Under the pieces are notes generated by a model. The model saw nothing but the letters and a program-made list of their open reading frames with translations. It had not been told where the DNA came from and ran no database searches. The translations under genes and the position numbers were made by a program. A stretch of 64,000 nucleotides of DNA from Paraburkholderia bannensis NBRC 103871. GTDB taxonomy: Bacteria > Pseudomonadota > Gammaproteobacteria > Burkholderiales > Burkholderiaceae. Positions 17,304-26,599 of the stretch are shown here, piece by piece (position 1 is the stretch's first letter; every line of letters begins with the position of its first letter). The stretch covers positions 1-64,000 of the forward strand of contig NZ_BAYA01000035.1 of NCBI RefSeq assembly GCF_000685015.1, written 5' to 3'.

Positions 17304-17805
17304 CGATACCCTTCGAAACGTGCTGGATTAATTGGAACGATCGTCGTTGTGCCGTCTTTGCGGCCTTGCACGACCCTGCCGTCAGTTCAACCAGCGGCAG
17401 AGAGGGCAGTCTAGGTTTAATCAAAAGGCGCTAGAAATCAGGGTTTGAAATTCTCAATTCAACAAATCGAAATCGACGTTCAATCGGCTGAAGAGCCTTT
17501 GCGCACGGGCATTTCACGGCACCCGCCGATTTTTGAACAGCACGGCGATTGTTGGAATTTCGCCAATCCCGCGCATTTTTTTAAAAAATTTTGGTCGGTT
17601 ATCATTCGCCGGGCCGCTGAATCACCGGCGCTGCGTCGCTATCCGTCGCGAGCGCCACTACAGCGGGCAACGGTGCGCCCTGTTGGCTGGCGCGGGAGAT
17701 CCCCGCAACAGACGCAGACCGGGCGCTCTCTTAACGCCGGCAATCTTGCCGGACGCCGCCATGCAGCCACAAGCTGCGTGACGGCCACGTCGGAGATCAT
17801 CGAAC
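17304..17805. other. Intergenic region between the divergent porin and FUSC genes
   Basis: This 502-base gap probably holds the promoters of both genes. An AT-rich tract with runs of T and A lies at 17571-17592 in otherwise GC-rich DNA. Open frames across it have no family motif and a composition unlike the neighbouring genes. I see no hairpin or operator strong enough to name. Confidence 0.5.
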
Positions 17806-18936
17806 ATGATTGCCGTGTACGACCGCGTCCGTGAGCGGATGCTGGCAAGCGATCCGGAATTCGCGCGATTTCATCATGCGACACGCTCGACACTCGCCTG
17901 CCTGGTGACCGCGGCGCTGTGCATCGGGTGGCTGATCGGGCACCACAGGCCCATCACGTTCGCCGCGCCGGCGACGTTGTTCGCCATGATCGCGCCGCTG
18001 TTCCTGAGAGACCGGCACCTGTCAGGCTGGGTCGTCTCGTTAGGTTTGCTCTACTTCTGCACGTGCGCGAGCTTCGCGCTCTCGGCACTCGCTGCCCCGC
18101 ATCCTGTTCTACGCGGCGCGCTGCTCCTGGCAATTGTGTACGCGGGCATGCTGTGCCACGCGTTAGCACCTCGCGCTGCGGGCTGCGCCTTGCTCGCGCT
18201 AGTCGCGTTCTATCTGGGGCTGTATCTGCATCCTTCGCGTGACGTGCTTCACGCCATGCTGGCGCTTTCCGCCGTCGCGCCGCTGGTGGTCGGCGGCGTG
18301 GGACGTGTGCTGCTTCCCCCAAAGGGCATCGATCCATCGCCGCGCGCGCCAGTTCGCGTCCGGGATTTCCACTCGCGCCTGTCGCATACCGTCAATGCGT
18401 GCAGGACGCGTATGCGCGACCAGCTGGACGCACTCGTGCGGCATCGCCATCATCTTGCGTGGCGGCCCGCTGCCCTTGCCGCCGTGGCCGCGCTGCTCGC
18501 CCTGCTGGCCGGCGATGAAATGTCGACCGAGCGCTCGATGTGGGCGGTCATCAGCACATTCGTCGTGTTTCTCGGCACGCATTCGCGCGAAGGCACGCTG
18601 GCTCGCGTCGGCAAGCGCCTGGTGGGCACCTTCGCGGGCGCCGCCGCGAGCGTGGTGCTCGTCGCCCTCTTCAGAAGCGAACCCTATGTCCTAGTGGCCT
18701 TGATGGCCGTATCGGTATTCGGCTGGGCTTATTTCATCCTGCACGCTTATACACGGGGCGTGTTTTTCATTACGCTGCTAGTCGGACTGGTGTACGGCCA
18801 GCTTGGATTTGCCATCGTTGCACTCGCCGTACTTCGCGTGGAAGAAGTCGTGCTGGGGTGCCTGATTGCGTTTGCGCTGTCCATGCTCTTAATGCCATCC
18901 GGTGCTCGTGCAACCATTCGTGTGCAACCGCAGTGA
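17806..18936 (+). CDS. FUSC family inner-membrane protein
   Basis: This 376-residue protein has two blocks of hydrophobic segments (about residues 25-170 and 220-365) separated by a basic cytoplasmic stretch. The second block opens with the FUSC-type pattern MSTERSMWAVISTFVVFLGTHSREGTLARVGKRLVGTFAG. Family members include aromatic acid efflux proteins such as AaeB, but those are nearly twice this length, so this is a short form. The upstream region is shared with the porin gene. Its cargo is unknown. Confidence 0.8.
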   Translation: MIAVYDRVRERMLASDPEFARFHHATRSTLACLVTAALCIGWLIGHHRPITFAAPATLFAMIAPLFLRDRHLSGWVVSLGLLYFCTCASFALSALAAPHPVLRGALLLAIVYAGMLCHALAPRAAGCALLALVAFYLGLYLHPSRDVLHAMLALSAVAPLVVGGVGRVLLPPKGIDPSPRAPVRVRDFHSRLSHTVNACRTRMRDQLDALVRHRHHLAWRPAALAAVAALLALLAGDEMSTERSMWAVISTFVVFLGTHSREGTLARVGKRLVGTFAGAAASVVLVALFRSEPYVLVALMAVSVFGWAYFILHAYTRGVFFITLLVGLVYGQLGFAIVALAVLRVEEVVLGCLIAFALSMLLMPSGARATIRVQPQ

Positions 18937-19032
18937 CGTGCCGCGCCACGCTCACGCTGATTTTTGGCGGCTTAATCTCGCGCTGAAGTCGTTACTCCCA
19001 CTAACCGGATTGACGAATAGCGAAGGCATGCC

Positions 19033-19833
19033 GTGACCGTCATTGCACAGATTTCGGATATTCATGTCCGCCCCAAAGGCCGGCTTTATCAGGAACGCGT
19101 CGACTCGAACGCGATGTTCGCCCGTGCGATCGTTGCGCTCGACGGTCTGGATCCTGCGCCCGATTTCGTACTGATTACCGGCGATCTCACCGACGAGGGG
19201 TCGCCTGCGGAATACGCCATGGTGCGGGATCTGCTGGCGCCGTTGCGATACCCGTATGCGCTCATGCCCGGCAATCACGACGATCGCGTACAACTGCGCG
19301 AAGCATTCGGCGACCATCCGTGGCTGCCACGCGAAGGCGAACTCAACTTCGGCGTCAACGTCGGTTCGATGCGCGTACTTGCATTGGACACGACGGTGCC
19401 GGGCTTTCACCACGGCGAATTGAGCGCCGCGTCGCTGGCGTGGCTGGAACGCGAGCTGGCTGCCAGCAAGGACAGGCGAATCATGATCGCCATGCATCAT
19501 CCGCCGTTTTCCACGGGCATTCCGTATCTCGATCTGTACGGGTTGGCGAACGTCGACGCTTTGGCGGATATTCTGTCCCGCCACGCCAACGTGGATCGCA
19601 TCGTTGCCGGACACGTGCACCGCTCGATGCAGGGACGCCTGGGCGCGGTGCCGATATTGACGTGCCCGAGCACCACCACACAGATTGCCGCCCGATTCAA
19701 ACCCGATGCCGACCCGGCGTCCTACCTGGAGCCGCCCGCTTATATGCTGCATCGCTGGGGCGAGGGAAATGGCACCGGCGTATCGCACCTCTGCTACGTT
19801 GACACCTTTGACGGCCCATTGCCGTTTGCTTGA
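19033..19833 (+). CDS. Calcineurin-like phosphodiesterase, CpdA-type
   Basis: This 266-residue metallophosphoesterase has the full metal-binding set: QISDIHV, FVLITGDLTDEG, LMPGNHDD, IAMHHPPF and VAGHVHRS. This order and length fit CpdA-like cyclic nucleotide phosphodiesterases and glycerophosphodiesterases of the class III group. It would hydrolyse a phosphodiester such as cAMP in the cytoplasm, using two metal ions. It starts at a GTG 96 bases after the FUSC gene and faces a gene of unknown function. Confidence 0.9.
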   Translation: MTVIAQISDIHVRPKGRLYQERVDSNAMFARAIVALDGLDPAPDFVLITGDLTDEGSPAEYAMVRDLLAPLRYPYALMPGNHDDRVQLREAFGDHPWLPREGELNFGVNVGSMRVLALDTTVPGFHHGELSAASLAWLERELAASKDRRIMIAMHHPPFSTGIPYLDLYGLANVDALADILSRHANVDRIVAGHVHRSMQGRLGAVPILTCPSTTTQIAARFKPDADPASYLEPPAYMLHRWGEGNGTGVSHLCYVDTFDGPLPFA

Positions 19834-19876
19834 ATCGCGACGAATACGCTATCACTAGCGCTCACGAAGAAGCGAA

Positions 19877-20230
19877 TCAGAAACGGGCGAGGAAACCGTG
19901 CTTGATGTCCGTTCGTTCGATCCTGGTCGCGGCGTCGATATACACGTCCACACGGCTATATGGCGGCTTGATGTTGACGCCATCGCGACTCGCTAACGGC
20001 AGGCTGAAATTGACAAACGCGTCGGGCGAAGGAAACATCGGCATATAGAATTTTTCCGTCTGACCGGGCGTCAGCTCACCACGCGTGACGTCGTTGTTTT
20101 CGTTGAAAAAGTAACCAACCGGCTCGCGCGCGTCGGGGGCGTAATGCAGCACGATCACTGGGCGACTAAAAAACCAGCCGAGAAGTGCGAGCACGCAGGG
20201 AAGCATCCACAGTTTCAGCGAACGAAGCAT
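19877..20230 (-). CDS. Hypothetical membrane-anchored protein
   Basis: This 117-residue protein has one N-terminal membrane segment (LWMLPCVLALLGWFF) after a short basic lead (MLRSLK), followed by a soluble domain of about 95 residues that is likely periplasmic. I do not recognise the family. The composition and codon use look like real coding sequence of this genome. It is co-directional with the frameshifted secreted protein upstream, 123 bases away, and converges on the phosphodiesterase gene. Confidence 0.65.
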   Translation of the reverse strand: MLRSLKLWMLPCVLALLGWFFSRPVIVLHYAPDAREPVGYFFNENNDVTRGELTPGQTEKFYMPMFPSPDAFVNFSLPLASRDGVNIKPPYSRVDVYIDAATRIERTDIKHGFLARF

Positions 20231-20353
20231 AGTTGTCAGTCAGTTAGCTTAACGCGTGCATTAGTGCCGCTGCTTGGCGTAACCTTTGCCTCGCCTCCAT
20301 GGCAAGGGCACAGCCACGATTTGTGCAGCAGCAGGACAGTCGTCAGGGCGTCA

Positions 20354-20924
20354 TTATTTCGCCGGACAGGCGACAAAAAACATCTCGACGCCGCGCAGCG
20401 AAAGTGGACGCTCGTCCTTCACGAATTGAAGCGACAGATTGGTCAGTCGCTGCGACATCACGCACGCGCCTTGTGGAATGGAGTAAGTCACTTCCTGGAC
20501 GCATTCGTTTTTTGGCCAACCGTTTAGCGCGGGACAGATTGTCGACGGAAGACTTCGCACCGCGCAGTTGCCCCTTCATATAAGTCAAATCAGGCTTGTC
20601 GAATGCGTAGTTCGAAAACAGCTCTTTGTGATCGCGAAGCGTCGTGAAAATCCAGTCCACTTTCTCATCGACCGGTTTGCCGCCCTGTTCGAGGTCACGG
20701 CCCGATGCAACATTAGTCAGCAAGCGGAAATCGTTCTTATCCGTGTATTTCTTGAACGCGTTCGCATCAGGAAAGCCCGAGAAAAAATGACTCTGCAAAT
20801 CGTCGAGTTCTGCTTGCGTGACACAACCATCCTTAGATGCGGCGTGCGCTGCACCGCCTGCGCAAAGCAGCGCGAGAGCGAAAGCCGCGGCAATCGTTCT
20901 TGCCGTTTTACTAGCGTGTTCCAT
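20354..20924 (-). pseudogene. Secreted protein of unknown function, broken by a frameshift
   Basis: The first part (from 20924) encodes a clear signal peptide (IAAAFALALLCAGGAAHA) and a soluble domain up to about residue 137 (NLSRAKRLAK). At a run of six A on the minus strand (20508-20513) the frame stops looking protein-like. A second frame continues with a sensible ending (NECVQEVTYSIPQGACVMSQRL to FFVACPAK) and stops at 20354. Removing one A joins both parts into a protein of about 190 residues. A sequencing error, a recent mutation, or slippage at the A run could explain this. I do not recognise the family. Confidence 0.65.
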
Positions 20925-21107
20925 TACCTTTGGGATCTTTAGTGTGGTGCAGCTTGTTAAGGTCGGCAGCATTGGTTTCGGGAAGTTGCTTGCCTTTCGC
21001 CCATTTTGCCTGAGCAACCGGGGGATGCCACAGCCTCCCCTCATGTAAACTCAGGCAGTCCCTCGCTCCGAACCCTACCCGCTCCTCTCAGGCCGGTCGA
21101 CATCGTC

Positions 21108-22082
21108 ATGACGACTCAATTCGAAATTAGTGAAACCCTCGCCGGCGCGCTTTCACTGCGGGCCATCAAATCCTTTCTCGCGGCCGCGAAATTCAGCAGC
21201 TTTACCAAGGCCGCCAGTGCCCTGAGCGTGACGCCGGCAGCCGTCAGCAAGCAGGTGCTGGAACTGGAGGACTATCTTGGGACAGCGTTGTTCGTGCGCT
21301 CTGGCAGGGCCGTCACGTTGACCGCCGATGGCGAGATGTTCAAGGATGCCGCCCAGCTTTCGCTGATCAATCTTCATCAGGCCGCCGAACGCCTGCGCAA
21401 GAGAATCCCCGCCCGCCAGACCTTGACCGTGTGCTGTTCGCCGGCATTTTCCGCTTTGTGGCTTCATCGGCGGCTGCCTGAATTCCTTGAGGATGCGCCC
21501 GACATCGAACTGACCGTGCTGACCACGCTGAACTTCATCGCGATGGAAGCGGGCGTGCAGCCGGACGTGTACATCGCGAAGCTGGCCAGTCTGCGCGACG
21601 GATACGACAGCGAGCATCTGTTCGACGACGAAGTCTATCCGGTCTGCACACCGCAATACCTGCAGCGCCAAGGGCCGGTCGAAGCACCCGCGCAACTGCT
21701 CGATATGTCGCTGCTGGATCTCAGCGCCTACGGTCGCTCGCAGATTTCCGAGCATATCGACTGGAAGGTCTGGCTGGCGCTGCATGACGTGGACACCAGT
21801 TGGTGCGCCGACGTCCCACGGCGCCTGTTTACCAGCAACGACTACCCGGCCATCGTGCAACTGGCCCTGGCACACCAGGGCGTGGCGTTGGGCTGGCATC
21901 ACCTCGTCGGACATCTGGTCGATAGCGGCACCCTCGTGCGCCCGTTGCCGCACAAGACGGTGATGAAGAATCGCGGCCATTACCTCTCCGTGCGCAAAGA
22001 CAAGACGGACACCAGCGCGTGCAAGCGATTCTGCACGTGGCTCAGGCAGCAACTGGCCCTGCAAGCTTCAACAAAAAGTTGA
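21108..22082 (+). CDS. LysR family transcriptional regulator, GcvA-like
   Basis: This protein of about 324 residues has the LysR helix-turn-helix (LRAIKSFLAAAKFSSFTKAA, then ALSVTPAAVSKQVLELEDYLG) and a substrate-binding domain. The start at 21108 is chosen because the upstream in-frame part is unlike the family. The GcvA-like pattern (LFVRSGRAVTLTADGE) is common in regulators of amino acid use. It is co-directional with the proline racemase family gene 100 bases downstream and probably controls it. Confidence 0.92.
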   Translation: MTTQFEISETLAGALSLRAIKSFLAAAKFSSFTKAASALSVTPAAVSKQVLELEDYLGTALFVRSGRAVTLTADGEMFKDAAQLSLINLHQAAERLRKRIPARQTLTVCCSPAFSALWLHRRLPEFLEDAPDIELTVLTTLNFIAMEAGVQPDVYIAKLASLRDGYDSEHLFDDEVYPVCTPQYLQRQGPVEAPAQLLDMSLLDLSAYGRSQISEHIDWKVWLALHDVDTSWCADVPRRLFTSNDYPAIVQLALAHQGVALGWHHLVGHLVDSGTLVRPLPHKTVMKNRGHYLSVRKDKTDTSACKRFCTWLRQQLALQASTKS

Positions 22083-22182
22083 AGGAATGCCGGAAAAAAC
22101 GTCGTTTAAATTCGCCGCGAAATCGACATAAATTTCTCTTCAAGCCGCGTGGAAGCGGCAAAACGGAAGAGGAATTCAGCAG

Positions 22183-23250
22183 ATGGGTTTCAAGAGAAGC
22201 ATCCATGCCGTGGAGACGCATTCGGGCATTCCCATGCGTGTGGTCACCGGCGGCATCCCGCATATCCCGGGCGATACGGTCTACGCCAAGATGAAATGGC
22301 TGGAGGCCAATGACGACGGACTGCGCAAGCTGCTGCTGCGCGAGCCGCGCGGCTACCCGGCCCACTGCTGCAACATCATCGTCCCGCCCTGTCACCCGGA
22401 CGCCGATGCGGGCTACATCATCCTCGAACAGGTCGAGTACCCCATGATGTCGGGCGGCAACACCATCTCCGTGGTCACCGTGCTGCTGGAAATGGGCATG
22501 CTTGCGATGCAGGAGCCGGTGACCGAACTGACGCTCGAAGCGCCGGCCGGGCTGATCCGCATTCGCGCCGAGTGCAAGGACGGCAAGGTCAAGAGCGTAA
22601 AGTTCAGGAACGTACCGGCATTTGCCGCGCATCTAGACGCCATGATCGATGTGCCGCATCTGGGCAAGGTGCGCGTGGATGTCGGCTGGGGCGGCATGTT
22701 CTACGCCATTGCCGACGTGCGCCAGTTTCCGGGCCTGGAACTCAAGCCCGAACATGGCAAGGAGATCGCGCGGGTCTCGGCGATGATCCGCCAGGCGGCC
22801 ATTGAACAGTTGCCGGTTGCGCATCCCGACTATCCGGGCGTTGGCATCACCATTTCCCAGCTTTCGGGGCCCAGCGACGACCCACGGGTCGACTGGAAGA
22901 ATGTGGTCACCATGCCTACGGGACCGCTTTCGTGGGACGATCCGGCCACCTGGACAGGTGCGATCGACCGTTGCCCGTGCGGTACCGGCACCTGCGCCAA
23001 AATGGCCGTGCTGCATGCCAAGGGGGAATTGCCGCTGAACCAGGACTTCCGGCATCAGGGCATTCTCGGGACGTACTTCACCGGTCGCCTGGAGGAGACG
23101 ACCCGGATCGGCGAACACGCCGCCGTGGTGCCGACGCTGGCCGGCACCAGCTGGATCCATGGCATCCAGACCATCGTGCTGGATCATGACGACCCCTTTC
23201 CCGAGGGCTACACCCTTGGGGACATCTGGCCGAAACAGCAGGAGCTGTGA
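22183..23250 (+). CDS. Proline racemase family enzyme (hydroxyproline epimerase / dehydratase group)
   Basis: This 355-residue protein has the family N-terminus (IHAVETHSGIPMRVVTGGIP), the first catalytic position in MSGGNTISVV and the second in DRCPCGTGTCAKM. The first catalytic residue is serine where proline racemase has cysteine; the second is cysteine. As I recall, Ser/Cys members occur among hydroxyproline-acting enzymes, whereas trans-3-hydroxyproline dehydratases usually carry threonine at the second position. The substrate is probably a hydroxyproline or proline analogue. It overlaps no gene but is 2 bases from the next, so the two are one operon. Confidence 0.88.
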   Translation: MGFKRSIHAVETHSGIPMRVVTGGIPHIPGDTVYAKMKWLEANDDGLRKLLLREPRGYPAHCCNIIVPPCHPDADAGYIILEQVEYPMMSGGNTISVVTVLLEMGMLAMQEPVTELTLEAPAGLIRIRAECKDGKVKSVKFRNVPAFAAHLDAMIDVPHLGKVRVDVGWGGMFYAIADVRQFPGLELKPEHGKEIARVSAMIRQAAIEQLPVAHPDYPGVGITISQLSGPSDDPRVDWKNVVTMPTGPLSWDDPATWTGAIDRCPCGTGTCAKMAVLHAKGELPLNQDFRHQGILGTYFTGRLEETTRIGEHAAVVPTLAGTSWIHGIQTIVLDHDDPFPEGYTLGDIWPKQQEL

Positions 23251-23252
23251 GC

Positions 23253-24218
23253 ATGCAGATCATTTCGGCGCAGCAGATCCAGTCGGTGCTGGAATGGGAC
23301 GGCGTCATCGAAGCCCTGCATCGCGGGCATACCGGGTCGCGGCCCATTGGCGACGGCTATTTCATCGGCGATGCGGATTTTGGTCTTTTCTGTCGAGGCG
23401 TGATCCTGCCGGGCAAGGGGGCTGGCGCCAAGATCGCCTCGATACATCCGGCCAATGGCGCAGCCGACCCGCCCTTGCCATCGGAGCACGCCGCGTTTCT
23501 GCTGCTCGACGAGCGCACCAAGGGGCTGGTCGCCATGCTTGACGGCCCCGAGATCACGCGATGGAAAACCGCGGCCGATTCTGCCCTGGCGGCACGCAGG
23601 CTGAGCAGGGAGAACAGCCAGGTACTGCTGGTGCTGGGCGCAGGGCCGATCGCACGGGCGCTGACGGACGCTTATCTGCACGTGCGCCCATCCATCCGTG
23701 AAGTGTTGTTGTGGAACCGCTCTCCGTCGCGGCTGGAGGCTGCACGCTCGGCGCTCGAAGCGAGAAGTATTCGCGTGCGGATTGTCGAGGACATCGATGA
23801 CGCGGTCGCGTGCGCCGATATCATTACGGCCGCCACCGGCGCATCGACACCCATGATCCGGGGCAAGTACGTTCGTCCCGGTACGCATGTGGATCTGGTC
23901 GGAGGATACCGGCACGACATGCGGGAGGCCGATTGCGATGTGTTCCGGGGTGCCCGCGTCTTCGTGGACGACCGCCAGAATGCAGCGCTCTCTGGCGATA
24001 TACAGGTTCCGATGGAGGCTGGGGTGATCGCGGAAAGCGATATCGAGGGCGACCTCTTCGATCTGTGCCAGATGCCGACGCTCCGCCGTTCGGCTGCAGA
24101 CCGGACGGTTTACAAGAATGCGGGCGGTGCGCACCTGGACTTGATCGTCAGCGAGTATGTCGTCGAGCGCTTGAAATCCGGCAGGCAAATGTCACCGGCG
24201 GCCATCGGCCTGGATTGA
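23253..24218 (+). CDS. Ornithine cyclodeaminase / mu-crystallin family, probable imino acid (pyrroline-2-carboxylate) reductase
   Basis: This protein of about 321 residues has the family Rossmann motif (QVLLVLGAGPIARALTDAYL) and the segment EHAAFLLLDERTKGLVAMLDG, with a C-terminal KNAGGAHLDLIVSEYV. Members include ornithine cyclodeaminase and Delta1-pyrroline-2-carboxylate reductase, which follows hydroxyproline dehydration. ATG 23253 is preferred over GTG 23247 because AGGAG lies 8 bases upstream. It directly follows the proline racemase family gene, a pairing known from trans-3-hydroxyproline catabolism, so the reductase role is favoured. Confidence 0.87.
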   Translation: MQIISAQQIQSVLEWDGVIEALHRGHTGSRPIGDGYFIGDADFGLFCRGVILPGKGAGAKIASIHPANGAADPPLPSEHAAFLLLDERTKGLVAMLDGPEITRWKTAADSALAARRLSRENSQVLLVLGAGPIARALTDAYLHVRPSIREVLLWNRSPSRLEAARSALEARSIRVRIVEDIDDAVACADIITAATGASTPMIRGKYVRPGTHVDLVGGYRHDMREADCDVFRGARVFVDDRQNAALSGDIQVPMEAGVIAESDIEGDLFDLCQMPTLRRSAADRTVYKNAGGAHLDLIVSEYVVERLKSGRQMSPAAIGLD

Positions 24219-24368
24219 AACAGGAACATTGGGGCCCGGAACCTATCGATTTTCAAAAACCCCAACTACTTAGTAATACGTAGATATTTTCTCCGGCAAC
24301 GGCGAGGTGAATTGCGTTATTAGCCTGAATCTTCGGCAAACTGAACATTGATGGAACGGGTGCCTACC

Positions 24369-25505
24369 ATGCGAAAAGTCCTTTTATCCCTACTCTTCAC
24401 CACGGCCCTTGCAGGGGTGGCTGGCGAAGCTGTTGCGCAACAGGTTGTCAAGATTGGCCTCTCTGCGCCGCTCACCGGCATAGGGGCGGCGAACGGCAAG
24501 GACATGGAGAACGGCGCACGCCTTGCGATCGAAGAGGCGAATGCGCAGCATCTTCATATTGGTGGCCAGGAGATCAAGTTCGAGCTCGATTCGGTTGACG
24601 ACCAGGGCGATCCGCGAATTGGTGTTCAGGTGGCGCAAAAGCTGGTGGACGACGGAGTCGTGGCGACCATCGGTTACTACAACTCTGGCGTCGCCCTGCC
24701 GTCCGCCCCCATCTTTGCGAAGGCCGGCATTCCATTGCTTGACCCGGCTGCGACCAATCCTCAGATCACGCGCCTTGGATTGACCAATGTTTTCCGGATC
24801 ATCGCGACGGACGTTCAAAACTCGGGCAATGCCGGCAACTATGCGGTGACCGTCATGAAGGCGAAGCGCATTGCGACGATGGACGATCGCACGGCCTTTG
24901 GTCAGGGCGCCGTCGAAGAATTCAAGAAAGCCGTGCAGGCCGCTGGCGGATCGATCGTCACATCGGAGTATACGAATGACAAGGCCGTTGAATTTAACGC
25001 GTTGTTGACGAACATAAAGGGCGCAAATGCCGATCTCCTGTTTTTCTCCGGGAGCAACGCCCAGGCCGGGCTGATCGTCAAGCGCATGAAGCAGCTTGGG
25101 ATGCACACTCAGTTCGTCGGTAGCGGAGGCATCGCGGATACCGTCTTTGTCCAGTCGGCCGGGAATGCTGCAGATGGCGCGCTGGCGTGGGAGTACGGAC
25201 GCCCGATTGACGCGCTACCGGAAGGCCGGGCGTTCGGCCTGAAATACAAGAAGCGGTTTGGCATGGATATCCTCACGTTTTCACCGTTCTCATACGACTG
25301 CACGTGGATCGCCATTGACGCAATGAAAAGGGCTGGCTCGATAAAACCAGCGGTCTTTATGTCCGCGCTTCGTTCGACTCAATATGATGGCATCACCGGC
25401 CACATTGCATTCAATACGATTGGGGATTTGAGCAATCCCACCTCGACGCTGTATCAGGTCAAGAACGGCAAATGGGTTCCCGTGACGACGATTGGCGCAA
25501 GGTAA
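24369..25505 (+). CDS. Branched-chain amino acid ABC transporter substrate-binding protein (LivJ type)
   Basis: This protein of about 378 residues has a signal peptide (MRKVLLSLLFTTALAGVAGEAVAQ) and a type I periplasmic binding fold (KIGLSAPLTGIGAANGKDMENGARLAIEEAN). The start at 24369 places the basic signal start first; ATG 24348 is also in frame. No permease or ATPase gene is next to it, so it either works with a transporter elsewhere or is an orphan. It follows the imino acid reductase by 150 bases and may bring in the substrate of that pathway. Confidence 0.9.
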   Translation: MRKVLLSLLFTTALAGVAGEAVAQQVVKIGLSAPLTGIGAANGKDMENGARLAIEEANAQHLHIGGQEIKFELDSVDDQGDPRIGVQVAQKLVDDGVVATIGYYNSGVALPSAPIFAKAGIPLLDPAATNPQITRLGLTNVFRIIATDVQNSGNAGNYAVTVMKAKRIATMDDRTAFGQGAVEEFKKAVQAAGGSIVTSEYTNDKAVEFNALLTNIKGANADLLFFSGSNAQAGLIVKRMKQLGMHTQFVGSGGIADTVFVQSAGNAADGALAWEYGRPIDALPEGRAFGLKYKKRFGMDILTFSPFSYDCTWIAIDAMKRAGSIKPAVFMSALRSTQYDGITGHIAFNTIGDLSNPTSTLYQVKNGKWVPVTTIGAR

Positions 25506-25828
25506 GCCGGGCGCCAGCGCGCCTTTAACAGATAACCAGGATCACAAAAAAAGGCCCGCTTGCAAAGCAAGCGGGCCGCAGAATGACAAAGATGAAATAA
25601 TGCCCATGGAAGGCGTGCGAATGGTAGCGCAAATCTTTTGCGCGCCGGTCAATCCAATGTTAACCAAATCTATCGAACAACGACGCAGGCTATTCGACCG
25701 AGCAAGTGTGTCGCTTCAAATTGCGTCCTGCTCATCAGGGCGAACACCTCCCCGCGATCAAGAAACGGTAATGTGTTTCTTTTTCGCTTTTCAGCTTGCG
25801 CTCATCTCCATTGGCCCCTGCCCCACCT
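25506..25828. other. Intergenic region with a strong hairpin
   Basis: This 323-base gap between convergent genes holds the terminator at 25553-25577. The remainder has no reading frame with family motifs; its open frames appear non-coding. Confidence 0.6.
25553..25577 (-). terminator. Rho-independent terminator
   Basis: An 11-base perfect stem (GGCCCGCTTGC with GCAAGCGGGCC) and a 3-base loop is preceded on the plus strand by seven A. Read on the minus strand this is a GC-rich hairpin followed by seven T, a textbook terminator for leftward transcripts such as the TetR gene. On the plus strand it may also stop the binding-protein transcript, less efficiently. Confidence 0.85.
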
Positions 25829-26533
25829 TTACTCAAGCTCGCTTTGCCAGGACTTCAGCAAACACCGCGTTTGCGCGCTGACCGTTGCTTTCACAAACTC
25901 CGCATTGTTTCCATCGATTTCAGACCAGCCCAGCATCGACAATGTCGACTCACGCGCGACGTGAAACGCAAAAAACTGCCCCCAGAGGCTGATCATTCGC
26001 ACGATGGTCAGCGGATCATTTTCTTCACGTCCGGTAATACGGGCGACCAGCGCAGCATTGACCTTGTTCATCGGCGTACGCAGGCGCTCGCGCAACACCT
26101 GTGATCCAATTTCAGGCTCTCCACCGCCTTGCTCACGTGCAAAGAAGAGCCGTCGGTCAGTCTCGCGCCCCTTTCTGAACATCAAATCCGCAATGGCGCA
26201 TTGAAGGTTGACGAAGGCGTCGATCAACTCACTCTCGGGCTTATTGCTTTTGAGCGTCTCTTGCGCCTGCACCAGAGCAGGCTCCAGAACCTGCAGGGCG
26301 TCCTCCACCATCGCCTCGGCGCAGGCCCGATAAACCCCCTCCTTGTTCTGGAAGTAGTACTGCAACGCCGGCGCGTTGACACCCGCGCGCGCCGCGATGT
26401 CCCGCGTCGACGCGCCTGCGAATCCATGCTGGCCAAACAGGGAAATGGCCGCGTCGATGATCTTCTTACGGGTTTCTTCGCCACGTGCGTAGCCACCTTC
26501 GGCCGGGTGGCGGGGGCGCCGGGATTCAGACAT
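25829..26533 (-). CDS. TetR family regulator with CecR-type C-terminal domain
   Basis: This protein of about 234 residues has an N-terminal TetR helix-turn-helix (ETRKKIIDAAISLFGQHG, then STRDIAARAGVNAPALQYYF) and a C-terminal domain like CecR/YbiH (DUF1956). CecR regulators control efflux and membrane genes. The start at 26533 (MSESRRPRH) fits the family; the longer upstream frame is not credible. It is divergent from the emrA-like gene by 100 bases, which hold paired TTCC/GGAA palindromes, so it most likely represses the efflux operon. Confidence 0.9.
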   Translation of the reverse strand: MSESRRPRHPAEGGYARGEETRKKIIDAAISLFGQHGFAGASTRDIAARAGVNAPALQYYFQNKEGVYRACAEAMVEDALQVLEPALVQAQETLKSNKPESELIDAFVNLQCAIADLMFRKGRETDRRLFFAREQGGGEPEIGSQVLRERLRTPMNKVNAALVARITGREENDPLTIVRMISLWGQFFAFHVARESTLSMLGWSEIDGNNAEFVKATVSAQTRCLLKSWQSELE

Positions 26534-26571
26534 AGGAGAAAGCGTCAGTGAAAACTTCCAAAATATAACAC

Positions 26572-26599
26572 TTGACAGATATTTTCCGAATGGAATAAT
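26572..26599 (+). promoter_or_regulatory. Promoter of the EmrA-EmrB-NodT efflux operon
   Basis: TTGACA (26572-26577) and AATAAT (26594-26599) are separated by 16 bases, a good sigma-70 arrangement 35 bases before the start codon of the emrA-like gene. A palindrome overlaps the -10 element, as expected for repression. Confidence 0.7.

Noticed and set aside
17445..17834. Possible gene in the porin/FUSC gap
   Set aside because: The frame has no family motif, uneven composition and crosses an AT-rich tract likely to be promoter. No convincing ribosome site.
20508..20513. Programmed -1 frameshift at A-AAA-AAC
   Set aside because: The two frames need a +1 or -2 shift (equal to removing one A), not the -1 shift that this type of slippery site gives. 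An indel or sequencing error is simpler.
24266..24283. CTACTTAGTAATACGTAG palindrome before the LivJ-type gene
   Set aside because: It has several mismatches, no neighbouring regulator gene and no second copy, so it is too weak to call an operator.
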